Part shown: piece after piece, positions 12,368 through 23,504 of the stretch
Layout of the letters: each line of letters opens with the position of its first letter
How positions within the stretch are numbered: the first letter of the stretch is position 1
Assembly (NCBI GenBank): GCA_963681505.1
Contig: OY811982.1
Span: 6,252,683 to 6,316,682, forward strand
Reading direction: 5' to 3'
DNA: 64,000 nucleotides
DNA from: Eunapius fragilis
Lineage: Eukaryota; Porifera; Demospongiae; Spongillida; Spongillidae
Translations under genes and position numbers: made by a program
Notes under the pieces: model-generated
What the model was told of the DNA's origin: nothing
Database searches by the model: none
Seen by the model: the letters and a program-made list of their open reading frames with translations, nothing else

Positions 12368-12780
12368 CAGTTGCAAGTATCCGGGATCGGAACCAGGATT
12401 GAACAATGTATAGAACGAAAGCCGAGAAATGGATCACTTTCCTTTTTTGTCGACGCTACACTTTTCTCGCGGGCAATTACATAATACGCTCATTAACAAT
12501 TCCAGGTTGTAAACGTGCACATTCTCCGCGCGCATGCAAGCGTCCATAGAAATGTATGGGGTAAAGTTAATTTTTGAGTACCGTCAATTAGAGAAAGTCG
12601 CTTACTTGAAGTGCCCCGAAGCCCCACGATGGATAGCACCATAACCTATATGCTCATTTGCACACACAGACCTTCACTTCCCTAATCATATTCATACTTA
12701 CATGTACCTCTGACCTTACAACACATGCCAGCTGCAATTACATGCCAACAAGCCATAAATGGAATAATCTGAAAGCATAT
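12368..12780. other. No recognisable gene
   Basis: 3' flank of the preceding exon, AT-rich towards the right. I see neither exon nor repeat until the foldback sequence begins. Confidence 0.5.
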
Positions 12781-13764
12781 AAGACAAAAATCCTATATTT
12801 ATCACTTCTTTTGGTTCGTTACATTTACACGTGCTAATTATAGGATTTTTGTCTCGTTACCCTTTTCTCAGAACCTTGTTCCCCTCTATTTTACACCACT
12901 TTTGCCTCCAATTCCTATATCCCACCAACTTTCTCGTCAGAGAATGTTTTTCTTTACTTGTTTCCTCTATTTATCATTTTTTATCGATTATTAATACTGG
13001 CAAGTGCCCCCTCCCCCTCCCCCTCCCCCTCCCCCCCTCCCCCTCCCCCCTCCCCCTCCCCCCTCCCCCTCCCCCCCTTCCCCTCCCCCCCCTCCCCCTC
13101 CCCCCCCTCCCCCTCCCCCCTCCCCCTCCCCCCCTCCCCCTCCCCCTCCCCCCCGCCCCCCCCCCCCGCTGCAATCACCGTCACGAGCAGACGCCTGATT
13201 TTGATTGGGATCACTGTACGGAACGCGGGAGAATTCTAACTCGTCGTCTCGACTTTGACTTTGGAGGGATTCCTCTCGTTGTTTAGCTCTCCTCTTTTGT
13301 TTGCACAATTCTAAATATACGTAAATGTCGCCATGGGAACGGTTAAACATAGCACTCCATATTACGTAATGATTACGTATATCAGTTTTATGCTTTATTC
13401 ATATATCTGATACCTGAAGATGTCCTTCCAGGAGATTCTAAAGCGATTGGTATAACTTGCGCTCTTTAAAACCATTCCTATCCCGAGTTGTACTTGCGTG
13501 AGAAGAATTAGACGACGACGACGACGACGGAGAAGATTTGGCCTGGGGACGAGGAAAAACACGACCTGTTTTGTTCTCTTGAAGCAAACAGTTTGAAGAC
13601 TGGAACAAAACATTTAAATGACCGTCTTTGCCTTCTGGTTCGATAGGAACAAAGAGCTAAACTATCCGTTTCTTGGTACGCGAGTTATACGCTGGTCGCG
13701 GTTTTTTAAAATGATATTCACGACCCGGGTCAATTCCTATATAGGAACTACTATCGTAGTTCCT
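12781..13764 (-). mobile_element. DPEK/foldback element, copy 1 (subfamily B, reversed)
   Basis: Read on the minus strand. The 5' end is a hairpin at 13743-13764 (AGGAACTAC, loop GATA, GTAGTTCCT) followed by the family's ATATAGGA box. Next comes the leader that it shares with the copy near 46.2 kb, including ACGTAATCATTACGT. Then comes a basic coding remnant (KQKRRAKQREESLQ, then RDDELEFSR) that aligns with the Met-Pro-Ser frame of other copies. The repeat part of that frame has been replaced by a (CCCCCT)-type tract on the plus strand (about 13007-13170). Last is half of the terminal palindrome (12781-12960), its outer half lost. The Pro-, Gly- and Arg-rich frames in the tract are not genes. 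Confidence 0.8.
13007..13170. repeat. C-rich (CCCCCT)n tract
   Basis: About 160 bp of CCCCT/CCCCCT units inside element copy 1. It yields proline-rich frames on one strand and glycine/arginine-rich frames on the other, none credible as protein. Confidence 0.95.
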
Positions 13765-13924
13765 AATACGTACTGGTTTCTCGAAGCTATCCCCTATCAA
13801 AATTTTTTACCACAGCCACTTGCGAGCGTGAGTATATATGTATTGTACTGGTGCATGATCGCATGTTGGCTGTATACTAAATTATGTATACAACAGTATA
13901 TTGCATTTATACAAATAAAAGATA

Positions 13925-14350
13925 GTACTGCCCGTCCTCGTACCCAGTCCCGGAACATGGTCTCCTTCATCTCCTCCTCCTTCTTGGCAACGCATAACTC
14001 GGGATAGAAACACTTTTAAACAATGAAAATTTCACCAATAGCTTCAGAATAGGCTGGAAGAGCCGCTTTCATATAAAATAGCTGATATTATATTTTGGTA
14101 CACAATCGACTAAACGGTCGCATAATTAGAAATCAAATTTAGATATCTTAAAGTAAAAATGGCGGTATCAAGCATACCCAAAATAGAAACGGTCCGCTGA
14201 ACGCGAGCGGTATCAAGAAGACCCAGAAAGAAACGGTCCGCAACGTTATTGGCAGAGTCCTGAATCTGCTCGCTTGGCGAAGAGAGTGCGGTACGGGAAG
14301 GCTAAGCGTACCCTGCAAAACCAAATGAGGCCATCGAAAGAGTAATACCG
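13925..14350 (+). mobile_element. DPEK/foldback element, copy 2 (partial, plus strand)
   Basis: It begins at the conserved ctgcccgtcctcgtaccc leader and runs through the cataactcgggata and gcttcagaat blocks. It then enters a coding remnant at about 14161-14346: RYQAYPK, stop, KRSAERE, RYQEDPERNGPQR, RYWQSPESARLAKRVRYGKA..., ending at TAA 14344-14346. This gives repeats of about 13-15 residues. The 5' hairpin and the 3' palindrome are missing. Copies 1 and 2 are arranged head to head around about 13850. Confidence 0.75.
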
Positions 14351-15638
14351 ATAAAGCTATTCAAAGGTATGTAAATGTAGCTACCTACTCTTACTAAGCT
14401 TGGTTTAAACAGTTGTGTATGTACTAAACAGTAATGTGTACTGTGCAATAACATTAACTTTGATCAAGTGGGTAATGTGCTCTGTAAGCTGCAATCAAGA
14501 ACATGGGCTATACTTCAATTTCACATTCTCTTACTATAGTGTACTTCGTGCATAAATTCCACGTAAATATTTAACGTCGTTGTAAACGCTTGATTCTACA
14601 CTATGACAAAAACTACTTGGAAGGTAAACTAATAAGCTTAACTGAGCGGTACTTAGTAAGGTTTAGTGGTTTCGCTTGGGCGTATAACTCATTTCTAAAC
14701 CAACCGATTACATCTTTCCAACCTTATATAAGCGGATCGCGAGCCGTTTCTGGCTGCGTGCAAATGACGCGCTTATTAAATGCGGGATCTCACTCTTTAG
14801 TCCTGTAAATACCTAAACTGACATTGACTAGTTGTACACGTACCATGTATCTAACACATACACGCTTACCGAGCGCTTCAACCGGTGCAGCTTCTTAATG
14901 ACGCCAATCCTTAGTCCCAGTGTTCTCAATTCCTGGTCATTAAGTTCCAGAAAAGATTGCCCATCTATATCCTCGTCTGCATAATCATTGTTATAGCAAG
15001 CTCATCAAATAAAATTACACACCAAACATATCGAACAAGCCCCTTGGTAACTGTCTAAGCATGAATGTATGCGTATTTGTACAGCAGAGCGGCTTTAACT
15101 ACCTTCAAACGTTATGCAGACACTGCCGTCCATGCCATTATCTTCAATGGTAGGCAGATAACTCCTCCACAGTTTTTTTTCTCGAACTGTTTTTTCGTGA
15201 TGGCGCTGCTAGAATCCATTACAAGTGGTCGCACTACAAAACTGCTTCAAATAGACAGAACACAAAGGAAAGAGACAATGCCAATCTACTACAGAATCCA
15301 CTACCACGTGAGGTGGGCTTTATTTAAAAAATAATTTGTTGTTGAAACACTTATTAACAGTACTACCATTTTACAAATAAACTTTAAAATGAGTGCAATA
15401 GGATTCCTTAGCGTGCATGTACTTTGTGCTACAGTTTGTCTCCTACTCTCACGTTGCACATAAGCCGTCTTTGACTTGTTCACAGGCGGATCCTATATTA
15501 CTATACAATACATGTACATAACTGTAACAAGGAATTCTAATTACATGTTGTATCACTAGTAGTTGTTTTGATATATACACCTTAAGATGTTCCTAATCAA
15601 AATGCATTGGTTCTACAAACCATTGTTAAAACTATATC
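14351..15638. other. No recognisable gene
   Basis: AT-rich sequence with short frames only (longest about 89 codons, not from a convincing start). I found no repeats or domains. Confidence 0.5.
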
Positions 15639-16432
15639 GGAAGTTTCGTTAGAAACTTCCATATAGGATTTGACTCCGACTATGAATGTCATTAAAAAAA
15701 CGCGACCCGTCTGTAACAACACTCCCGACGATCGGATCGTGTAGCTTGTTTTAGCAATCGATCTAGAAGTCAAAAATGAGTAGTTTCGTTTTTGTTTCAT
15801 GTCGCTGAACCGCGTGGTTGTTGAGAACAAGGGTGTACTGCCCGTCCTCGTACCCAGTCTCGGAACAAGGGGCGGGTCGTCTTCTTCTTCTTCTCCTCCT
15901 TCTTCTTGGCAACGCATAACTCAGGACAGGAACATTTCTAAGCGATGAAAATCCAATAGCTTCAGAATCGGCTGGAGGACTCGCTTTTATATAATATAAT
16001 ACTTTGATAAACAATCGACTATCAGCCTCCTATGTCTTGTATAATTTAATTACGGTATCTAAAGATAAAAGTATATCTGGATTGAAAAGGGAGAAGCAGC
16101 CATACAACAGTCATTGGGTTACTTGGGTATGAAAAAAAATTAAGAAAACAAGTATATAAAAACATTCTCTACGAGAAAGTTGGTGGGATATAGGATTTGA
16201 TTATGACATTGGTGGTGTAAAAAGCAAGGAAACAAGGTCTTATCAGAAGGGAAAATGTCATAGTCCTATATTTAGCACATTTCTAGGGCATGTGTTGTTT
16301 GTGTGCTAAATATAGGACTATGACATTTTCCCTTCTGATAAGACCTTGTTTCCTTGCTTTTTACACCACCAATGTCATAATCAAATCCTATATCCCACCA
16401 ACTTTCTCGTAGAGAATGTTTTTATTTACTTG
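15639..16432 (+). mobile_element. DPEK/foldback element, copy 3 (complete ends, coding part deleted)
   Basis: The 5' hairpin is 15639-15660 (GGAAGTTTC, GTTA, GAAACTTCC) followed by ATATAGGATTTGAC. The leader (gtactgcccgtcctcgtaccc, then a cttcttcttct tract, then aactcaggacaggaacat) is closely related to the copies at 13.9 and 36.1 kb. The coding segment is absent. The 3' end is a 284-bp palindrome (16149-16432) with nearly perfect arms and a ~28-base centre. The base after the final ACTTG is T, as in most copies. Confidence 0.85.
16149..16432. repeat. Terminal palindrome of element copy 3
   Basis: Arms read caagtatataaaaacattctc... and ...gagaatgtttttatttacttg and pair over about 125 bp, with a central loop around 16278-16305. 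A transcript would fold into a long near-perfect hairpin. Confidence 0.95.
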
Positions 16433-16676
16433 TAAGTTTTAGCAGTTCCAATCTATTTGAAAACTAGTCATTTCAACAGTACAAAAATTACGTCAATGTC
16501 ACTAAAGTCTAGTTGAAACAAGCAAATTCATTGTAACAATAACATTATACAATAGATACAACTAGCAACTGTAGTTTTAACCAATGATAGTTTTTTATGT
16601 TTTTGAAAGTCAAAATACCTACAATGTTCTTGTTACTTCCACCTAGCATTTTTTATTTCAACAAAAAAAATTTCTA

Positions 16677-16794
16677 GTGCTAAGACATTTTCCATTACTA
16701 TTACAGACCCTTGTTTCCTTGCTTTTTACATCACCATTGCCTTCAAATCCTACATCCCACCAACTTTCTCATAGAGAAGGCTTTTATTTACTTG
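16677..16794. repeat. Solo half-copy of the terminal palindrome
   Basis: Only one arm is present: cccttgtttccttgctttttaca..., then atcccaccaactttctcatagagaaggc and a terminal tttatttacttg. It lies 245 bp from the end of copy 3. Confidence 0.85.
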
Positions 16795-18122
<1,328 letters not shown>

Positions 18123-18376
18123 GTGTTTGTGTGTCTGTTTGTGTTATGGCGCTCCTCTTGAATGCTTCCACAAGTGAACGTTGTATAGTTATTATGTAAT
18201 TCTGTTGTTTATATATTTCAAACTATGTGGCCAATTTAAATTAGTAGCATGCTAACTTTATAATTTGGTAGCCTTAACCCTTCCTTCATGGTATATACAA
18301 GATCATCTTTCCGTACATAAATACATATTTCCTTACCAGTAATTCCGGCTAATGATTGACAGGAAATTTCGTAAAT

Positions 18377-19215
18377 CAAGTCAATAAAAACATTCTCTCT
18401 GAGAAAGTTGGTGGGATATAGGTTTTGCAGGCAAATAGTGTACTGGTGTGAAAAGCAAGGAAACAAGTTTTATCAGAAGGGAAAATGTAATAGTCCTATA
18501 TTTAGCACACTTGGACTAAGGCATATGCTGTTTCTGTGCTAAATATAGGACTATTACATTTTCCCTTCTGATAAAACTTGTTTCCTTGCTTTTTACACCA
18601 GTACACTATTTGCCTGCAAAACCTATATCCCACCAACTTTCTCAGAGAGAATGTTTCTATTTACTTGTTTCCTTAATTTTTTTTAACACCCAAATCACTG
18701 TTGCATCGCAGGTTTCCCCCCTTTCATTTAACCGATTTAATTCAATCCAGACGTATTGTGAAAAATTTCTAGGTACCCTTGCTTAATTAGAATTGATAAG
18801 ACCGTATATAGGCTTTTAGGCTTTTGTGTATCAAAGCCTAACATCGACTAAGGCGAGTCCTCCAGCAAATTCTAAAGCTATTGGTGCAATTTTCATTGCT
18901 TAAAAGTGTTCCTGTCCCGAGTTATGAGTTCTCAAGAAGAAGCAGAAGCAGAAGCTGAAGCAGAAGCAGAAGCAGACGACCCGCCCATTATTTTTGGAAG
19001 GGGAACGAGGACAGCAGTATTTTTCGCTCTCGACAACCACGCGGTTCTACGACGTGAAACAAAACGAAACTACTCAGTTTTGACTTCTAGATCGATTGCC
19101 GTAACAAGTAAGACGATCCGATCGTCGGGAGCGAAGCTACGGTAGGGTCGCGGGATTTTAATTAAATTCATAGTCGGGGTCAAAACCTATATGGCGAGAC
19201 TTCCGGATATATCCT
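18377..19215 (-). mobile_element. DPEK/foldback element, copy 4 (reversed)
   Basis: Read on the minus strand. The 5' part (about 19215 down to 18840) carries the ATATAGGTTTTGACCCCGAC box, the gatcgatctagaagtcaaaa block and a (agaagc)n-type tract at about 18935-18975. The 5' hairpin is damaged. The 3' palindrome occupies 18377-18667. No coding remnant is present. A 79-codon Glu/Ala-rich frame at about 18906-19145 comes from the leader tract on the wrong strand. Confidence 0.8.
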
Positions 19216-19344
19216 CAGGAAAGTTACCGAATTATGGTATTTAATTGTGGTTTACGTTACCCAAAACATTACGAAAATGTATTCATTTCGCCCCGTGTAT
19301 CACTCTGCCGGGTTGATGTAATTTTCAGCCGCTGTCATAGCTGA

Positions 19345-19538
19345 TTTTGTCCCCCCCAAAAAGTGTCCCCCCGGACACAATCCGCTAGCGGATTCTGTCC
19401 GGGGGGATACAATCCGCTAGCGGACTCTGTCCGGGGGAACACAATCCGCCAGCGGATTCTGTCCGGGGAGACATGTTCTGCTAGCGGATTCTGTCCCTCC
19501 TCCGCAGAATGTGTCCCCCCCCCCCCCCCCCCCCCCCC
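19345..19538. repeat. Array A: 32-bp units with the palindrome AATCCGCTAGCGGATT, then poly-C
   Basis: Four units of ggacacaatccgctagcgga-type sequence have palindrome centres 32 bp apart (19379-19394 perfect, 19411-19426, 19443-19458, 19477-19490). GTCCCCC/GGGGGAC flanks join the units. A 24-base C run follows at 19515-19538. Confidence 0.92.
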
Positions 19539-19556
19539 TCCAACAATTAATCCATT

Positions 19557-20007
19557 GCATTTGATTAGCGAGCGTGTATAGGCATGCAGCTTCGTATGGT
19601 GAAATGGTCGTCAAACGCTCGGATACATATTAATTATATACAAGAAAAGGTTCAATCAAACAATAAATCAGTATCTCAGTCACACACACACACTGGAAGA
19701 GTAGATAGGCCAGGGGTAACAGATCGATATTGTGGCCAGGGGTAACAGAGCCATATAGTGAGGCCATGCAGGGGTAACAGAGCTATAGTGAGGCCTGCAT
19801 GGGGTAACAGATCCATAGTGAGGCCAGGGGCAACCCCCCCCCCCCCCTCCCCCCCCAAACATTGCGTTTGATTAGCAAACTGAGCGTGTAGGCATGCAGC
19901 TTCGTATGGTGAAATGGTCGCCAAACGCTCAGATACATATTAATTTTACAAGAAAAGCTGGAAATGGTTCAATCTAACAATAAATCAGTATCTCAGTCAC
20001 ATACACA
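19557..20007. repeat. Direct duplication of ~140 bp enclosing a ggggtaacag tandem
   Basis: 19557-19690 and 19863-20007 share cagcttcgtatggtgaaatg, ctcagatacatattaatt and caataaatcagtatctcagt. Between them the word ggggtaacag recurs at 19713, 19739, 19771 and 19801, followed by ggggcaac and a C run. Confidence 0.88.
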
Positions 20008-20049
20008 GGAGAGCAACACCATTTGTCATCATGCAGTGTTGGGAAGTGT

Positions 20050-20700
20050 GAGAATACCAACACATTTGATAAGGAACCATTTGTGACAGGTGTCACATTG
20101 CACCAAGTCTCTGTAAGCGGTGTCAGGTATCAGTATCAGACACGCACAATGAACATAAATATCCTTAGGGATCGTTGTAGTGTTTGATTATACCAACCAT
20201 TAGTTTGAGGATGGTATATGCTGTAGATTATCCTGTCAGTGTTCAGTTCCCGTTAATTGAAACAGTACTGCATTGACTCTGTTCACAAATTCACATTCTT
20301 GATCTGATATGGTAACATTGGTGCAACCATGCCTGTAAGAAAGTTACATGTTATGAAATGCTTATATGCTTATAGCCTTATATGTAAACTGAATTAATAA
20401 ATCATTAACATTGCCTGCATATAATCTTATACAGAAACTAGCAACTGTTCTTACAGTCTTGTCAGCTATAGGCTCAGCCTCAGGCCACTTAGAAAAAGTA
20501 ATCAACTAAGGTGATGATGTAACAATTGCCTTGTTCAGTTTTTGGGAGAGGACCAATCAGGTCTATTCCAACCTAAACTGATAGTCTTGATTGCAACTAA
20601 CTTGATGCCAAACACTAGGTTGTATAGGTATATGGGATGCAGGAACTCATGCACCTATACATCTTTCATCTGCTTCGTCCAGAAGAATCTCGATGAAACC
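20050..20700 (-). pseudogene. Gypsy/KRBA2-type integrase remnant with PHD-like tail
   Basis: On the minus strand, pieces of an integrase core can be read in order: VGIDLIGPLPKTEQGN (about 20545-20570), VDYFSKWPEAEPIADKTVRTV (about 20440-20515, with one extra base after the first Asp box), ISDQECEFVN (about 20280-20312) and YHPQTNGWYNQTLQ (about 20190-20222). A Cys/His segment QCDTCHKWFLIKC (about 20060-20110) resembles a PHD finger. The two Asp boxes survive. The glutamate expected after HPQTNG is missing, and there are several frameshifts plus a ~120-bp AT-rich insertion between the first and second Asp boxes. It is a dead copy, of the integrase class also found in the host gene KRBA2. Confidence 0.8.
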
Positions 20701-20759
20701 TTAATTTTCTCTTGTTTTATCCCTTCCCAGGTGTCCACGTATTTATAAAAAGCGCTATT

Positions 20760-21525
20760 ATGATTATTGGATCAATCCTATAGCGTGAGTCAGTGTTAAT
20801 CCTCGGACACTTTTCGAGCGCTTGGTTATTGACGTTGGTGATCTACCAACCGTTTACACGCGTGCATTATTGTATAAATTTAAAACAGCTTGCATGCGTA
20901 AAGACCAAGACTAAATGCAAAAGCTGTAAATAGTTGGTTTCGATCATGAAGTATACTACTAATTCGATAACCGAGCCCCGATGCGTACGTATATACGTGC
21001 ATGGCAGTCATACTCACTTTCTTTGGACGAATGGCATGAATGAAGGATTCGTTCTATATTTCTTCTATGCCTCTAGGAACTTGAAGATATTCAATTTTCC
21101 CTCTTTCTTTATCCTTTGTGCGGTACAGTATACGCCGCTATCGACCGCATAGTCCATGCACACACTTGAGCTTGCTTTAGGTCCTTGTGATGCCATGCAG
21201 AGGGGTAACTAAGTACCATACTCCAGAAAGCTGAAAATGGCATCGTACTCTTCTTCATCCATAATGCTGCAGCTGACTACTGAAAGCTAATAACTACTAG
21301 CAGCTGGAAAGCGCACCACGTGCAACTTAGAAGGGCGGAGGGGACAATATTCAGGGCCGCAGCCAGGACGTCTGGCGGGAAGGTAGATTGATAGCACTGC
21401 GGGACTGAAGGGTGAGGGGGAGGGTGTGTGTGCTAAGCTTACCTTTCTGGCTCGATGCTAAAAGCGGGCGGGGCTTATAGGACCTGACACCAATTAAAAA
21501 ACCGGGACGGCCAAGCATCGGTTGG
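20760..21525. other. No recognisable gene
   Basis: Short frames only. G-rich sequence begins around 21390 and leads into array B. Confidence 0.5.
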
Positions 21526-21526
21526 A

Positions 21527-21672
21527 GGGGGGGGGGGGGGGGGGGGGGGGGGACAATATCTGTGGAAGGGGGACAACATCTGCTAGCGGATTATGTCCGT
21601 GGGGGACAACTTCCGCTAGCGGATTGTGTCCGGGGGGACAAAATCTGCTGGGGGACAGAATCTGCTCCGACA
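21527..21672. repeat. Array B: poly-G followed by TGCTAGCGGA/CCGCTAGCGGA units
   Basis: A 26-base G run (21527-21552) precedes units of gggggacaacatctgctagcgga, with palindrome centres near 21584 and 21617 (33-bp spacing), then two degenerate units lacking the palindrome. Same family as array A, with the homopolymer on the opposite side and of opposite base. Confidence 0.9.
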
Positions 21673-22127
21673 CGCCATTATACTAGCTTCATCATAATAA
21701 TTAGTAATCCTTCATAGAGATGTATTGAAAATTTCTATTTTATCACGATTTTTCTTTCTAAATTGTTGCCCTGTATTGAAACGTGTCGATGGTTTCGTGT
21801 GACCGGACCAGTAAGTATTCATCACAGCCGTTGACTGGAAAGTGAAGTTTATCGTTCATGGATATGCTTACTTGAAATTTCTTTGTTGCCACGTTTTGCT
21901 TGATGATAGACTACTCTACTTCAGTCTCTGTTCAATGAGTTGGCATTCTGCCTCGCTAGTATAAATATTCACTGCATCAGTGAAGACCGATTCAGTGGTG
22001 CATTACCTGAATTCAATTCTGCCTGCGGCTCGCCTCATCGAAGGTACTGCGGGCATTTAATCAGTTTTTCAGCCGCATACGTATATACTCTAATTAGCCA
22101 TCCGCAACTCGTGACGCATTGAAGAAA
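21673..22127. promoter_or_regulatory. Presumed upstream region of the TRAF-like gene
   Basis: The 455 bp before the first ATG contain no repeat family found elsewhere. I see no TATA box at a convincing distance. Assigned only by position. Confidence 0.3.
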
Positions 22128-23504
22128 ATGAATAGTCTGGTCAAGATGGAACCGTTGGATTTCGTTACTGCCCCTTCACAGACATACTTCTGCCCTCTAA
22201 CCAAGGAGTTTCTCCTTCACCCCTACCAGACCGTATGCTGCGGCAACCATCTCTCGGGAACAGCTGTCGCTCAGATCCAAAATGACAAATGTCCATTCTG
22301 CGGGTCTGTCGAACTGAAATGCATTCTGGACAAGTTCTATCAGCGTCAACTTTCCGCGATCAACGTGAGATGTCCGAACACGAGCTTGGGGTGCAAGTGG
22401 GTCGGAAACGTCGTGCTACTTCAACGCCATTTGAACAAAGACGGCTTAAATTCCAAGCAGGAATCAACGGGCAACGAGTATGAATTCGTCGACTACGATT
22501 GCAGCTACGTAGAGGTTTCGTGCCCCGCCGGCTGTCTGGAAATCGTTTTCAGAGGTGATGTCAAAGAGCACATGGTGGACTCGTGCATAAAGCGGCAGTA
22601 CAAGTGTCAGTATTGCGGCTATGAAGCCACGTACGAGGAGGTAGCTGTCAAGCACTGGCCAATGTGCGCCAACTATATCCTTCCTTGCCCCAACGAGTGC
22701 GACGCTCGGGACATCACGAGGGGGACCATGGAGGCCCACCTGCGCCGCTGTCCTAAGACGCGCGATCCCTGCCCCTTCGCTTATGCCGGGTGTTCGGGCT
22801 ATGGGGCCAAGGAAACCCTTCTCGTGCACATGGAGCGCGGCGCTGGGCCTCATTTGGAACTGTTGGCCGCCAAGGTACGTCAGTTGAGCAGCGAGGTGGA
22901 AGCAAAAAATGAGCATATAGGTGACATGGAAAGAAAGATGAGATTGCAAGCCGATGCTATAAGAGCGCTGACTCATCAGTTCCAGTCACTGGCAAGTATA
23001 GTGGTGGAAGCGAATTCATGCCTGCCCCCAAGGAATCTTTCAACCTTTATTCCTCCTCCAGACATTGTCGTACCCAGTTTTGACAAGCACAAAAGGTGCG
23101 ACGAGTGGTGGTTGAGCAGTCCATTTTACACCCACGTGGGAGGTTACAAGATGTGCGTCGGGGTGTGCCCCAATGGGGCGGGAAAGTTCAAAGGTTCACA
23201 CGTGTCTGTGACGTTCCACCTAATGAGGGGACCCTTCGATGACGACCTCGTGTGGCCGTTTCGTGGAGAACTAACGGTCCAACTCATAAACCAAAAGAAA
23301 GGGAAGTCCCAACTGGAAGAAACGGCGAATATTCACGAGGATACGGTGTCCGACAAGGCTACTAGCCGGGTGGTGAATGGAGAGACGAACTCGGCTGGTT
23401 TTGGATTCATGCAGTTCGTTTCGCACAGGCAGCTTGCAGCATTTAACGGGTGTTTGGAAAATGACTCCTTAAGGATACGAATTGCAAAAATTACTACCGC
23501 ATGA
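22128..23504 (+). CDS. TRAF-family protein: RING-like finger, TRAF zinc fingers, coiled coil, MATH
   Basis: An intronless 458-codon frame from ATG 22128 to TGA 23502-23504; a second in-frame ATG at 22146 has a better context (aagATGg). From the first ATG: residues ~19-60 form a RING-like finger (YFCPLTKEF...CCGNHL...DKCPFCG); ~80-240 are Cys/His-rich TRAF-type zinc fingers (RCPNTSLGCKWVG, SCPAGCLE, YKCQYCGYEA, LPCPNECD, DPCPFAYAGC); ~243-290 is a heptad-like coiled coil; ~315-455 is a MATH/TRAF-C domain (WWLSSPFYTHVGGYKMCVGV ... GFGFMQFVSH ... DSLRIRIAKI). Length and order match TRAF proteins, cytoplasmic adaptors and E3 ligases that trimerise through the coiled coil and bind receptor tails through MATH. 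Which receptor it serves cannot be told. Lack of introns could mean an old retrocopy, though the frame is intact. Confidence 0.95.
   Translation: MNSLVKMEPLDFVTAPSQTYFCPLTKEFLLHPYQTVCCGNHLSGTAVAQIQNDKCPFCGSVELKCILDKFYQRQLSAINVRCPNTSLGCKWVGNVVLLQRHLNKDGLNSKQESTGNEYEFVDYDCSYVEVSCPAGCLEIVFRGDVKEHMVDSCIKRQYKCQYCGYEATYEEVAVKHWPMCANYILPCPNECDARDITRGTMEAHLRRCPKTRDPCPFAYAGCSGYGAKETLLVHMERGAGPHLELLAAKVRQLSSEVEAKNEHIGDMERKMRLQADAIRALTHQFQSLASIVVEANSCLPPRNLSTFIPPPDIVVPSFDKHKRCDEWWLSSPFYTHVGGYKMCVGVCPNGAGKFKGSHVSVTFHLMRGPFDDDLVWPFRGELTVQLINQKKGKSQLEETANIHEDTVSDKATSRVVNGETNSAGFGFMQFVSHRQLAAFNGCLENDSLRIRIAKITTA

Noticed and set aside
12831-13350. Proline-rich and Gly/Arg/Glu-rich frames
   Set aside because: Products of the (CCCCCT)n tract inside element copy 1. 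Only the short KQKRRAKQREE...RDDELEFSR part is meaningful, as an element remnant.
22464-22976. 170-codon minus-strand frame
   Set aside because: Antisense shadow of the TRAF-like gene.
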